Of a stretch of 54,816 nucleotides of DNA, positions 7,714-16,842 are shown in pieces (within the stretch, counting starts at the first letter, position 1; each line of letters starts with the position of its first letter). The translations under genes were made by a program, and so were the position numbers. The DNA is from an uncultured bacterium (GTDB taxonomy: Bacteria > Planctomycetota > Phycisphaerae > Phycisphaerales > SM1A02): contig CAITDI010000024.1 in the NCBI GenBank assembly GCA_903891095.1, positions 1 through 54,816 of the forward strand. Reading direction: 5' to 3'. A model generated the notes under the pieces. The model was not told the DNA's origin. It ran no database searches and saw nothing but the letters and a program-made list of their open reading frames with translations.

Positions 7714-9654
7714 TCACTGAGCGGTCACGGTCACCCAGCCGGTCCAGGCGCTGGCCGAAGGTCCGTTGATCGAGCGCACCGAGTAGCGGTACTGGCCGCC
7801 GCTGGTCAGGCCGGTGTTGATGAAGCTCGTCACGTTCGCGGCGACCGAGCCGACGGTGGTGGTGTTGATCCACGCGCCGTTGACGCGCTGCTCGCGGCGG
7901 ACTTCAAAGCCGGTCTCGTTGGTCGAGCGGTCGGTCCAGGTGATGGTGGCGCGGGCGGGGCCGGCGGTCGTGCGGACGCTGGTCGGCTGCGCGGGCGCCG
8001 GCGGAGCGGTGATGTTGATGGTGCGGGTGACCGCGGTCGAGAGGCCACCTGCGTCGGTGACGCGGGCGGTGATCACGTGCGATCCGATCGAGAGGTTCGA
8101 GCGCGACACGCTGCCGCCAGTGCCGAGTGCGCCGGAGACGCTGTCGGTCCAGGTGATGCTCGCGGTGAGGACGCCGTCCTGGAGATCGGTCGCCGTGCCC
8201 GTGAAGGTCACCGTCGCGCCGAAGGCGAAGCTGGCGCCAGCGCCGGGAGCGGTGATCGTGACCGTCGGAGCGGTGTTGGTCGAGGTCGCGGCGCCGAGCG
8301 CGGCCGCGGCGTTCATCACGCCACCGCTGACGCAGAGGCCGCTGAGCGCCGCAATCGGACGAGCCGTGCCGAGGATGCGCGCCTTGACCTGCTGGAGGGT
8401 CCACGTCGGGTTCTGGATGTAGAGGAGCGCAGCGAGGCCCGCGACGTGCGGTCCGGCCATCGAGGTACCGCTGAGGTACGCGTAGCCGTTGACCGCGCCG
8501 TAGGTCGACGCGATGTTCACGCCAGGCGCGCCGATGTCGACCGACACGGCGCCAAAGTTCGAGAAGGTGGCCTTGCGGTCATCGTTGTCGGTCGCGGCGA
8601 CCGAGATGATGTTGTCGAGCGCGTACGAAGCGGGATACGACGGCGTGATGTCGTTGTTGATGCCGACGCCCGCGGCGTTGCCGTTGCCCGCCGAAGCGAC
8701 GAACACGTGTCCGACCGCGGCCGACGCGCTGATCGCGTCAAACAGGCTCTGGTCGAAGCCGCCGCCGCCCCACGAGTTGTTCGAGACCTTGACCTGCTTG
8801 CGCGTCGCGTACTGGACCGCGAGCACCGCGTCGGAGGTGAATCCGCCGTTCGGTCCGATGAAGCGGAGCGCCATGAGCTTGCAGTTCCAGGCGACGCCTG
8901 CGACGCCGACGCCGTTGTTGCCGACGGCGCCGACCGTGCCCGCGGTGTGCGTGCCGTGGCCGACATCGCTCGGATCGTTGTCGACCGAGAAGAAGTCCCA
9001 GCCGCGGGTGTCGTCGATGTAGCCGTTGGCGTCGTCGTCGATGCCGTTGGCAGCGATCTCGCCGGGGTTGGTCCAGATGTTCGCCGCGAGATCCTCGTGG
9101 GCGAGCAGCGTTCCGCTGTCGATGATCGCGACGACAAAGTTCGCGTTGCCGGTGAGCACGGTCCACGCATCAGGCATGCGGGCGTCAGCGCCAGCGGTGC
9201 CCGGGTCGAGGTTCACGGTCTGACCCGTGTTGAGCATGCCCCACTCGAGGCTGAAGAACGGATCGTTCGGCACGATCGCATCGGTGCGGCGCACGTAGTC
9301 GAGCTCCGCGTACTGGACGGCCTTGAACGCGCCGAGCGCGGCCACGGCCTGATCAGCAGTGCCTTCGATCGAGATGTGGAAGAGGCCCGGCACGAGGTCG
9401 TACGCCTTGAGCACCGTGCCGCCGACGGCGGCGAGCGCCTCGGAGCGCTGCTCGTTGGTCGAATCAGGCGTGAAGCGCACGAGCACCGAGTACGGGTCGT
9501 ACTCCAGTGCGGGATTCGCGAGGAGAAGCTGCTTGCCCGGCGAGAGCTGGTTCGGCGAGCTCTGCGCGTGCGCGCTGGTCGCGGCGACGATCATCGCGAG
9601 GCCAGTCGCTGCGACTGCTGCGAGCGAGCGGAAGAAGTTCATGTGGTTGGTCAC
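7714..9654 (-). CDS. Secreted subtilisin-like serine protease (S8) with Ig-like and fibronectin III domains
   Basis: The 646-residue product has a signal peptide (ending SAHA), an inhibitor-like propeptide region (~50-125) and an S8 catalytic domain. The triad is Asp ~179 (AIIDSG), His ~233 (GHGTHTAG) and Ser ~398 (GTSMAGPHVAG), with the oxyanion Asn in NNSWGGGG. A proline/threonine linker leads to an Ig-like/cadherin-like domain (TVTITAPGAGASF) and a terminal fibronectin type III domain (TITWTDRSTNETGFEVRR). No dockerin-like tag is present. I chose the GTG at 9654 because AAGGAG lies 9 nt upstream; the ATG at 9642 is possible. The protease acts outside the cytoplasm; substrate unknown. Confidence 0.9.
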   Translation of the reverse strand: MTNHMNFFRSLAAVAATGLAMIVAATSAHAQSSPNQLSPGKQLLLANPALEYDPYSVLVRFTPDSTNEQRSEALAAVGGTVLKAYDLVPGLFHISIEGTADQAVAALGAFKAVQYAELDYVRRTDAIVPNDPFFSLEWGMLNTGQTVNLDPGTAGADARMPDAWTVLTGNANFVVAIIDSGTLLAHEDLAANIWTNPGEIAANGIDDDANGYIDDTRGWDFFSVDNDPSDVGHGTHTAGTVGAVGNNGVGVAGVAWNCKLMALRFIGPNGGFTSDAVLAVQYATRKQVKVSNNSWGGGGFDQSLFDAISASAAVGHVFVASAGNGNAAGVGINNDITPSYPASYALDNIISVAATDNDDRKATFSNFGAVSVDIGAPGVNIASTYGAVNGYAYLSGTSMAGPHVAGLAALLYIQNPTWTLQQVKARILGTARPIAALSGLCVSGGVMNAAAALGAATSTNTAPTVTITAPGAGASFAFGATVTFTGTATDLQDGVLTASITWTDSVSGALGTGGSVSRSNLSIGSHVITARVTDAGGLSTAVTRTINITAPPAPAQPTSVRTTAGPARATITWTDRSTNETGFEVRREQRVNGAWINTTTVGSVAANVTSFINTGLTSGGQYRYSVRSINGPSASAWTGWVTVTAQ

Positions 9655-9667
9655 GGCGGGTCTCTCC

Positions 9668-9712
9668 TTGATTTGCGTGGGCTTGAATTGCGTGGGATTG
9701 AATTGCGTGGGC
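9668..9712. repeat. Three tandem 15-nt repeats upstream of the protease gene
   Basis: TTGA(A/T)TTGCGTGGG(C/A) occurs three times head to tail directly upstream of the Shine-Dalgarno sequence (minus strand) of the subtilisin gene. It may form part of the leader or promoter. The rest of the interval 9655-9940 shows nothing else recognisable. Confidence 0.9.
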
Positions 9713-9940
9713 TTGTTGAAAGCTTGCAGGGCCCAGGCGATGCGAACGGCCATCCCGGAAGGGGCTAAGACGTCTCAGTGGAGGCGTTTACACGGATGCA
9801 GATACATCCACTGCTTGAGAATCAGCCAACGGCGCGCGGACGATAGCCCTCATCAAGCCTGCGCGAGGACCGAGAAATCGCGTTTTCCCCCCGAACATAC
9901 GACGAAGGCTGCCGCACCCGCACCACGCGCGCGCCTCCGC

Positions 9941-12900
9941 TCACTTCGTCGCGGGCGCCTTCACTGGCGCCTTCGGCACCTGCGGAATCTCGCGCGGCTC
10001 ATCCTTGATGAGCTTCTTGAGATGCGCGACGGCTGCATCGAGCTGCGCGTCGCCGCCGCTGAAGGTCGCGTACGGCAGGTTGTCGACGGTGATATCGGGC
10101 TCCACGCCGCGGCCTTCGATCAGCCACGCGCCCTTGTCGTCGTACACGCCGTTCTCGCCGGCGCTCGTCAGACCGCCGTCGACCGTCGTGTTGCTCGAGC
10201 TCAGCCAGATCTCGCCGCCCCAGGTGCGCGTGCCGATCACCTTGCCGAGACCGAGCCGGCGGAAGCCCTCGGCAAACGCCTCGCCGTCCGACGCCGTGCG
10301 CGCATCGCAGAGCACCACGATGTGCCCGCGGAACGCGTACTGCATGTTCCACAGCGGCGGATGGCCCGCGGGCTGGCTCCAGTACATCCACGCCTTGCGC
10401 ATGAGCCGGCTGAGGACCCAGCTGTCGATGTTGCCGCCACGGTTGTCGCGGACATCGATGATGAGCCCCTTGCGCGCAAACACGGGATAGAAGTCGCGCG
10501 TGAACTGGCTGATGTTCTCGCCGCCCATCGCGCTCAGGTGGAGGTATCCGAGGTCGCCCTTGCCCGCGTCCTCGACGCGCATGCGGCGGGTGACTTCCCA
10601 GCTGCGGTAGCGGAGGTCGGTGTCCTCGGCCGAGCTCAGCGGGCGCACGATCACGTCGTGCGCGTCGGTCGCGCCCTTGGCGAGCACGCTCAGGAGCACC
10701 TGTCGTCCCGCCTTGTTGCGGAGGAGCGCCGACGGATGCGGCGCCGAGAGCGTCGGCACGCCGTCGATCGCGCGGATCACATCGCCCACGCCGATGCGCA
10801 CCGTCGGTGCGGACAGCGGCGAGCGCACGGTCGGCTCGTCGGGATCGCTGGTCGGGATCGAGGTCACGCGCCAGCCGCCCGCGGCTTGGTCGCGCGCGAG
10901 GTCCGCGCCGAGCGTCGCGATCGCCACGCGGTCGGTGCCGTCGCGCAGGTCGCCGCCGCGCACGAAGTGGTGCAGCGCCGACAGCTCGCCGGTCATCTCC
11001 TGGAAGACATCGTTGAGTTCCTCGCGGCTGCGCACGCGCGCGACCCACGGCTCGTACTTGGCGCGCACGGCCTTCCAGTCGGCGCCGTGCATGTCGCGGT
11101 CGTAGAAGTAGTCGCGCAGCAGGCGCCACGAGTCGACCATCATCTCGCGCCACTCCGCGGCGGGCGTGACCGACAGCGCGATGCCGCTGAGATCGACCGG
11201 CTTGTCGAGCGCGGCCTTCGCGGGCTTGGCGGCGATCACGAACCACTGCGACGACTTCGCGCCCGCGGGCTTGCGCACGAGGAGATGCTTGCCGTCGGCC
11301 GAAAGCTCGGCGTCGCGCACGCCCGACGCGACCTCGACGGGCTCGGGCTTGTCGTTGCCGATCGCGAGCGCCATGAGCGTGCCCGCGCGCGGACCCGACT
11401 CATCGCCGTCGCCGACGGGATCGAAGCTCATCCAGAAGAGCGCGTCGTCGGTCGCGATGAGCGGGCTGAGGGCGAAGTACGTGGGCTTGATCGGCAGCTG
11501 CTCGATGCGCGCGGCGAGGCCTTCGAGATCGATCTCGGTCTTGGTGGCGGGCTTTGGTTCGTCGCTCTTCTTGTCTTCAGGCTTCTTGTCTTCGCTCTTC
11601 TTCGCGTCGTCCTTCGCCGCGTCGGCCTTCTTCTTCTTCTCCGCGAGCTTGGCGGCGCGGAGCAGTTCGTCGTCGGGTTGGAACGGCGAGCGCGCGTCGC
11701 GCTTGAGCGCGAGCTCGAACACGAGCCCAGGCGCCGCGAAGAACGGCTCGGGTCCGCGCGGGCCCCACGGGCTGCTCACCGCCGACTCGAACGAGCGGTT
11801 CGACTCGAAGTACAGGAACTTTCCGTCGGCGCTCCACTGCGGCTTGAAGCTGTCGTAGCGGTCGCTCGTCGCGTCGATCGGCTTGCCGCCGGTGACGGGC
11901 CACAGGCGCACCTGCGTGTTCATGTTCGACGCGTTGGGCGACGCGTATGCGAGCCACTGGCTGTCGCGCGACCACGCGAGGTCGGTGGGCTGGTCGGCCG
12001 CGTTCTCCTCGACGAGCGTGTCCTTGCCGCTCTCGAGCTCGAGCACCCACAGGCGCAGGCGCTTGTCGGTGTGCGCGATGCGCTTGCCGTCGGGCGACGG
12101 CACCGCGAGCCAGCGCACCGTGTCGCCGCCCGAACTCTTGCGCTCGGGCGCGCCGACGCCGTTGGCGGGCAGCATGGTGACCTCGAGCTCGCCCGATTCA
12201 TCGGAGATCGCCGCGAGCCTGGCGCCGTCGGGCATGAACGCAGCCTCGCGGTAGCGCACGCCGCTGCGGCGGTCGGCGTCGACGGTGCGGCCTTGCGTGG
12301 CCTGCACGGGCGCCACGAACACGCGGCCGCGGATGGTGAACGCCACGCGGTCGCCGTCGGGCGAGACATGCGCGGCGCTCACCGCCGAAGCGGGCTCCTT
12401 GACCCAGCGCTCGCGCATCTGGTCGAAGTCCGACGCGAGGTGGATCGCGAGCTTGGTGTCGGTCGACTTCGCGAGGTCGTGGATCCACAGGTCCGGCCCG
12501 AGCTGGTAGACGACGAGGTCGCCGTCGATCGACGAGCTGCCGATGTCGAACTCCGCGTGCTTCGTGTGCTGGCGGAGATCGCCGCCGTCGGGCTTCATCG
12601 ACCAGAGGTTCATGCGGCCGCTGCGGTCGCTGGTAAAGACCACGCGGTCGCGCCACGCGAGCGGCCTGCGGCTGGTGCCGTCGAAGTCGGCGGTCAGCGG
12701 CTTGGCCTCGCGCGTCTCCGCATCGGGGATCGGCAGCGTGAAGCTCCACAGCTGCTGCGCCGTGCCGCCCTTGTAGCGATCGGTGTGGCTGCCCTGGAAC
12801 TGCATGCGCGTGAACACCACATGCGCCTCGTCGAGGAACGCCGTCTCCGAGCACTGCGCGAGCGGGATCGGCCCGCGCGCGTCGGTCGCGCAGTCGTGCC

Positions 12901-13312
12901 GCCACGAGCGCACGGCGGGAAGATCGCTGCCCGCGTTGGTCGCGTAGACGAGCGTGCCCGCGGGCGTCCAGCCCGTGGCGCCGACGCGGCCTGCGTCCCA
13001 CGTGCGGCGCACGGGGAGGCCGCCGTCGAGCGGCATGGTGTAGACCTCGCGCGGGCCTTCGTACGCCGCGGTGAATGCGACGAGCTTGCCGTCGGGCGAG
13101 ATCGACGGATCGCGCTCCTCGCCGTCATGCGAGGTGAGCCGCGACGCCGCGCCGCCCGCGGTGCTCACGCGCCAGAGGTCGCCCTCGGCCACGAACACGA
13201 TCGTCGCGCCGTGGATCGCCGGCATGCGGTAGTAGCCGAGCGTCTGGTCGTCGGCGCCCGCGAGGGTGAGTGTCGATGAAGCAACGACCGAAGCGGCGAG
13301 AAGGCTGAGCAT
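9941..13312 (-). CDS. Tricorn protease-like S41 peptidase with beta-propeller domains
   Basis: The 1123-residue product has a signal peptide (MLSLLAASVVASSTLTLAGA) and TolB/tricorn-type propeller repeats in the first half (DPSISPDGKLVAFTA, VPSPDGKRIAH). A Lys/Asp/Glu-rich insert follows at ~545-585, then the tricorn C1, PDZ and S41 parts. The His of SALHHF and the Ser at ~1008 (TASDGEAF) fit the tricorn catalytic residues, and DVRDNRGG is typical of S41. It should degrade peptides outside the cytoplasm. There is no Shine-Dalgarno; a TACCCT box lies exactly 6 nt before the ATG, which favours a leaderless transcript. Length fits tricorn homologues (about 1050-1100 residues). Confidence 0.88.
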   Translation of the reverse strand: MLSLLAASVVASSTLTLAGADDQTLGYYRMPAIHGATIVFVAEGDLWRVSTAGGAASRLTSHDGEERDPSISPDGKLVAFTAAYEGPREVYTMPLDGGLPVRRTWDAGRVGATGWTPAGTLVYATNAGSDLPAVRSWRHDCATDARGPIPLAQCSETAFLDEAHVVFTRMQFQGSHTDRYKGGTAQQLWSFTLPIPDAETREAKPLTADFDGTSRRPLAWRDRVVFTSDRSGRMNLWSMKPDGGDLRQHTKHAEFDIGSSSIDGDLVVYQLGPDLWIHDLAKSTDTKLAIHLASDFDQMRERWVKEPASAVSAAHVSPDGDRVAFTIRGRVFVAPVQATQGRTVDADRRSGVRYREAAFMPDGARLAAISDESGELEVTMLPANGVGAPERKSSGGDTVRWLAVPSPDGKRIAHTDKRLRLWVLELESGKDTLVEENAADQPTDLAWSRDSQWLAYASPNASNMNTQVRLWPVTGGKPIDATSDRYDSFKPQWSADGKFLYFESNRSFESAVSSPWGPRGPEPFFAAPGLVFELALKRDARSPFQPDDELLRAAKLAEKKKKADAAKDDAKKSEDKKPEDKKSDEPKPATKTEIDLEGLAARIEQLPIKPTYFALSPLIATDDALFWMSFDPVGDGDESGPRAGTLMALAIGNDKPEPVEVASGVRDAELSADGKHLLVRKPAGAKSSQWFVIAAKPAKAALDKPVDLSGIALSVTPAAEWREMMVDSWRLLRDYFYDRDMHGADWKAVRAKYEPWVARVRSREELNDVFQEMTGELSALHHFVRGGDLRDGTDRVAIATLGADLARDQAAGGWRVTSIPTSDPDEPTVRSPLSAPTVRIGVGDVIRAIDGVPTLSAPHPSALLRNKAGRQVLLSVLAKGATDAHDVIVRPLSSAEDTDLRYRSWEVTRRMRVEDAGKGDLGYLHLSAMGGENISQFTRDFYPVFARKGLIIDVRDNRGGNIDSWVLSRLMRKAWMYWSQPAGHPPLWNMQYAFRGHIVVLCDARTASDGEAFAEGFRRLGLGKVIGTRTWGGEIWLSSSNTTVDGGLTSAGENGVYDDKGAWLIEGRGVEPDITVDNLPYATFSGGDAQLDAAVAHLKKLIKDEPREIPQVPKAPVKAPATK

Positions 13313-13318
13313 CGGCGC

Positions 13319-13324
13319 AGGGTA
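13319..13324 (-). promoter_or_regulatory. Probable -10 box for a leaderless transcript
   Basis: TACCCT on the minus strand, 6 nt before the ATG of the tricorn-like gene. The same hexamer is the -10 box of the tRNA-Ala promoter at 18598-18603. No convincing -35 box is seen. Confidence 0.45.
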
Positions 13325-13483
13325 GCGGGGCGGCGCGCGCGGACGGTGCCGGTCCTGCGCGCGGCGCGGGTCGTTGGCATGCGTGAAGGTTGCAGCAATT
13401 GCGCGCGCTGCTGGGTCGGCGGCCCATCGCGTTGTTACGTTGCCGCTTCAACCCGCAAGAGCCCTCACCAACCCGGAGGCCCC

Positions 13484-15646
13484 ATGCTCAAGTTCGCGCG
13501 CCTGCTGACCGTCGTCGTTGCGTTCATCGCCAGCACCGTCGTTGTCCGAGCCGATCACCCGACCTTGCAGTCGGTGACGTCGCTCACCGCCGCCGCGCCG
13601 TCGAGCGCGCTGATCGCGTTCGGCTCGGCGTGGACGCCGCTCGTCGCGGGTGGCGACGGCACGCGCTTCTGGCGCGCCGACGGCGACGAGCCGTTCCTCG
13701 GCACCGCGCCGCAGCTGGTCGCGGTCGCGCGGCAGTGGGGCAAGGGGCGCATCCTGTGCACGAGCCGCGCGTTCACGACCAACGCCGCGTCGAACAACCG
13801 CTTTCAGGTCAACGCGCACGCGTGGCTGCGCAACGGACGCCCGGGCTTCATCCGCTGGACGACCTCGCATGCGGAGCAGTCGGAGCTCGGGTACTTCCTC
13901 ATCAACTTCGCGTCGTCGGTCGGGCAGGGTTGGCTGCCGATCGTCGGACCGGTCGGCACGCCCGAACTCGCGGCGACGGGCGTGCTCTACATCGACGATC
14001 CCGATCTGCAGTTCTCCGACTCCGAGCGCACCGCGATCATGAACTGGGTCGCCGCGGGCGGCGGCCTCTGGGTCAACGCCTCGGGCAATCGCTGGGTCGG
14101 CGCGCACGGCCGCACGTCGGTGCCCGAGTACGACCATCCCGTCGCGCGCCTGCTCTCGGGCACGGGGTTGCATCCCGTGCGCGGTTCGATCACCCGCCGC
14201 ATCGACGAGCAGACGATCGTCTCCGAGACCAACTTCGACGTGCTCGGCGGCAACGCGCTCACGGGCGACCTGATCACGGCGGGCGATGAGCTCAGCGCGA
14301 TCCATCTCGCGCAGGGCGCCGCGCTCGCGGTCAACCTCACGACCGACGCAGCGCTGCGCGCGCGCTTTACCGCGCTGCATGCGGTGCTCGCGTATCCCTG
14401 CACGCTCGGCATGACGGGCGACGATGTGCTCACCGCGGCCAGCGTGTGCGTGCAGGTCTACAACGCGTCGGTCGGCTTCTACAACCACGGCGCGAACTAC
14501 CACGCGCCGAATGCCCCCGCGGCGTTCGCGCGCGAGCGGCTGTGGCGCACCTACATCGACTCGGGCCTCGACGACGCCGCGATCCGCGCGCAGGTCGCGT
14601 CGATCGCGGGCTGGGTCAACAGCCGCCGCACGCTCTTCGTCGACCGGCAGCTGATGATCCTCGACAACCAGGACGCATCCGCCGCGCAGGCGAACTCGAT
14701 CCTCGCGTGGCTCTCGCGCATGCCCGCCGAGCGCGTGCCGCTGCGGGCGGTCACGATCCGCGATTTCCTCGGCACGGCGTCGCCTGAACTCTCGCTCGAC
14801 GGCAAGGGCTACAAGATCAATGTGGTGAGGGACCGCCCGGCAAGCTCCAGCGAGCCGCCGTTCCCCGCGCCGTACGACGGCTGGCTCTGCGACATCTTCG
14901 CGCAGGTCACCGCGCACGAGGTCACGCACGTGCTCGACTCGGCCTACATCTACGGAAACCCGCAGCGCGCCGCGCGCCGCGCCGCGTTGCTCGCCGATGC
15001 GGGCAACGATCCGCTCAACTACCTCCGCAGCGGCTTCGAGCCGGGGTTCTTCCAGGTCAACCAGCTCGAGTTCATCGCGTCGATCGCCAACCAGTGGGTC
15101 GCGGAGAGCGACCTCTGCTTCCGCCTGGGCAAGCTGCGCTTTGATGCTGGACGCCGCCAGCCGATCGAGCAGGCGCTGTTCTTCGCCGACATGTTCTCGA
15201 CGGGCAACACGGTGCCGTTCTTCCGTTGCCGCAAGAACGGCACGATCAGCACGCGCACCGCGACGCTCGCGCGCGACGCGCAGGGCAGGATCATCTCGGT
15301 GATCGACGGCAGCGTGGCGTTCCATGTCACCTACGACGCGCAGGGTCATGTGGCGACGGTCGCTGAAGTCGACCAGGACTGCGACGGCGACGGCGTGGCC
15401 GATGTCGACGAGATCCTGTTCCTCGATACCGCCGCCGACACCAACTTCGACATGCGCATCGACGGCTGCACGGGCTTCAACGACATCAACCATGACGGCG
15501 TGATCGACGGATCCGACCTCGCGTGGCTGCTCTCGCGCTGGGGCCTGCTGGCCGTGGCCGCGCCCGAGGCGGATCTCGACCAGGACGGCGTCATCGGCGG
15601 TGGCGACCTTGCGATCCTGCTCAACAACTGGGGTCCGGTCAACTGA
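13484..15646 (+). CDS. Secreted HEXXH metallopeptidase-like protein with dockerin-like tag
   Basis: The 720-residue product starts with a signal peptide (MLKFARLLTVVVAFIASTVVV). GGAGG lies 5 nt before the ATG, so an upstream in-frame ATG at 13346 is rejected. Residues ~25-300 look like a glutamine amidotransferase-like fold (PQLVAVARQWGKGRILCTS, DSERTAIMNWVAAGGGLWVN), an arrangement seen before some M60-type peptidases. A zinc motif HEVTH is at residues 478-482, and Glu ~529 (QLEFIAS) could be the third ligand. A calcium-binding run (DQDCDGDGVADVDE) follows, then two EF-hand loops (DINHDGVIDGSDL, DLDQDGVIGGGDL) ending at NNWG. Peptidase activity is inferred from the motif; the exact family is uncertain. 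Confidence 0.75.
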   Translation: MLKFARLLTVVVAFIASTVVVRADHPTLQSVTSLTAAAPSSALIAFGSAWTPLVAGGDGTRFWRADGDEPFLGTAPQLVAVARQWGKGRILCTSRAFTTNAASNNRFQVNAHAWLRNGRPGFIRWTTSHAEQSELGYFLINFASSVGQGWLPIVGPVGTPELAATGVLYIDDPDLQFSDSERTAIMNWVAAGGGLWVNASGNRWVGAHGRTSVPEYDHPVARLLSGTGLHPVRGSITRRIDEQTIVSETNFDVLGGNALTGDLITAGDELSAIHLAQGAALAVNLTTDAALRARFTALHAVLAYPCTLGMTGDDVLTAASVCVQVYNASVGFYNHGANYHAPNAPAAFARERLWRTYIDSGLDDAAIRAQVASIAGWVNSRRTLFVDRQLMILDNQDASAAQANSILAWLSRMPAERVPLRAVTIRDFLGTASPELSLDGKGYKINVVRDRPASSSEPPFPAPYDGWLCDIFAQVTAHEVTHVLDSAYIYGNPQRAARRAALLADAGNDPLNYLRSGFEPGFFQVNQLEFIASIANQWVAESDLCFRLGKLRFDAGRRQPIEQALFFADMFSTGNTVPFFRCRKNGTISTRTATLARDAQGRIISVIDGSVAFHVTYDAQGHVATVAEVDQDCDGDGVADVDEILFLDTAADTNFDMRIDGCTGFNDINHDGVIDGSDLAWLLSRWGLLAVAAPEADLDQDGVIGGGDLAILLNNWGPVN

Positions 15647-15677
15647 CGCGGCGGCCGAGGCGCCATCGGCAAAACGA

Positions 15678-15710
15678 CACACGCTCGGCGCGGGCCGAGC
15701 GTGTGTGTGT
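15678..15710 (+). terminator. Probable terminator hairpin
   Basis: A 12-bp perfect stem (CACACGCTCGGC at 15678-15689 with 15694-15705) with a 4-nt loop follows the gene ending at 15646. The downstream tract is GT-rich rather than pure T. It lies between convergent genes and could act on both. Confidence 0.55.
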
Positions 15711-15751
15711 TGATGAGTCGTCGTTGCGTCATGCGTCTGGAGCCTGCGCTA

Positions 15752-16630
15752 TCAGGGGCCCAACCAAATAAACTGCCCGTATCCCGCAGGGAGCTGCACA
15801 TGCGCCCTGTGAGCCTCGGCGCGAATGCGCGCGAGCAGCGTGGGCAGCACCTGGTTCCAGGTCGGGATCGCGCCGGTCATCGCCCACTGCACGCGCTCCG
15901 TGCCGATGGCAAAGCCCGAGCGAGTCACTTCGCCGAGCTCGAGCGTGAGGCCGCCGCGCGTGAACTCGATCGACACCGTGGGGAATCCGACATTGTTGCG
16001 CGGATCGAAGAACCAGCCCGAGCCATCACCTGCCGCGAGGGCCTCTGCGTGCGGGCGATAGGTGACGCGGCTCGGGTCGAGGCCGAAGACCGCGAACGCC
16101 GGAGGCGCGTCGCCGCCGTTGCCATTGAAGATCGGCGCGACGGCATCGGTCGTGGTGAACGACAGGCCCTCGCGCGGAAGCCCGCAGGCCTGCACGAGGA
16201 ACTGCAGCGCGGCGTCGAGGCTCGTGAACGCCTGGGTCTGCCCGTTGGTGTCGCCCAGGATCACGAAGCCGATGGTGAACATCGGCAGGACGCCTGGGTT
16301 CGTACGGTGCTCGATGTCGCCCACGCGCGCGGCGCGCTGCAGCCGCCACTTCGAGCTGCCGGTGACGACAGCCATCTCGTCGTCGAAGCGGATTCCGCCG
16401 TTGACGGAGTTGTCGCCCGTGAGGAGCGAAAGTTCGGCGAGCCGTGCGCACTGCATGGCGCTGGCGTACCGCGCGAACCGGCGCTCGGCCTCGGTGGCGT
16501 AGGAGCCGCCGCCTTCGCCGCCTTCGTCATCACCGCCGTCGGCACGCGCGGTGGGGAGGTTGCCGATCAGCGGAAGCGCTGCGCCCATGCCGGCGCCGTA
16601 CACGAGGAGGTCGCGTCGAGAGATGCTCAT
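15752..16630 (-). CDS. Tat-exported protein of unknown function
   Basis: The 292-residue product has a twin-arginine signal (MSISRRDLLVYGAGMGAALP) that fixes the likely start at 16630; an ATG four codons upstream is also in frame and no clear ribosome-binding site is visible. A Glu/Gly-rich linker follows, then a compact domain. The blocks RVGDIEHRTNPG, ALQFLVQACGLPREGLSFTT and IGTERVQWAM recall, weakly, the order of blocks in the catalytic core of class II alanyl-tRNA synthetases. This resemblance is from memory and unproven. The Tat signal implies export of a folded, possibly cofactor-containing protein. Confidence 0.6.
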   Translation of the reverse strand: MSISRRDLLVYGAGMGAALPLIGNLPTARADGGDDEGGEGGGSYATEAERRFARYASAMQCARLAELSLLTGDNSVNGGIRFDDEMAVVTGSSKWRLQRAARVGDIEHRTNPGVLPMFTIGFVILGDTNGQTQAFTSLDAALQFLVQACGLPREGLSFTTTDAVAPIFNGNGGDAPPAFAVFGLDPSRVTYRPHAEALAAGDGSGWFFDPRNNVGFPTVSIEFTRGGLTLELGEVTRSGFAIGTERVQWAMTGAIPTWNQVLPTLLARIRAEAHRAHVQLPAGYGQFIWLGP

Positions 16631-16842
16631 GGGTCCGAGCATGACGCGCGGCGACCGCCGTATCAAGACAATTGCAGCGCGAATGCACGCGCCGCGCGCA
16701 CGAGCGCGACGCGCAGCCAAGCGGGCCAGCGGTCTCGCGAGCCACAATCGACGACTGCGAAACGACTTGACGCTGGCGCGCACGGGCAATGAGCCCAAGT
16801 CCGGGGCCTGGGGTTCGAACTTGGCTATCTTCCCTCCGCGCC

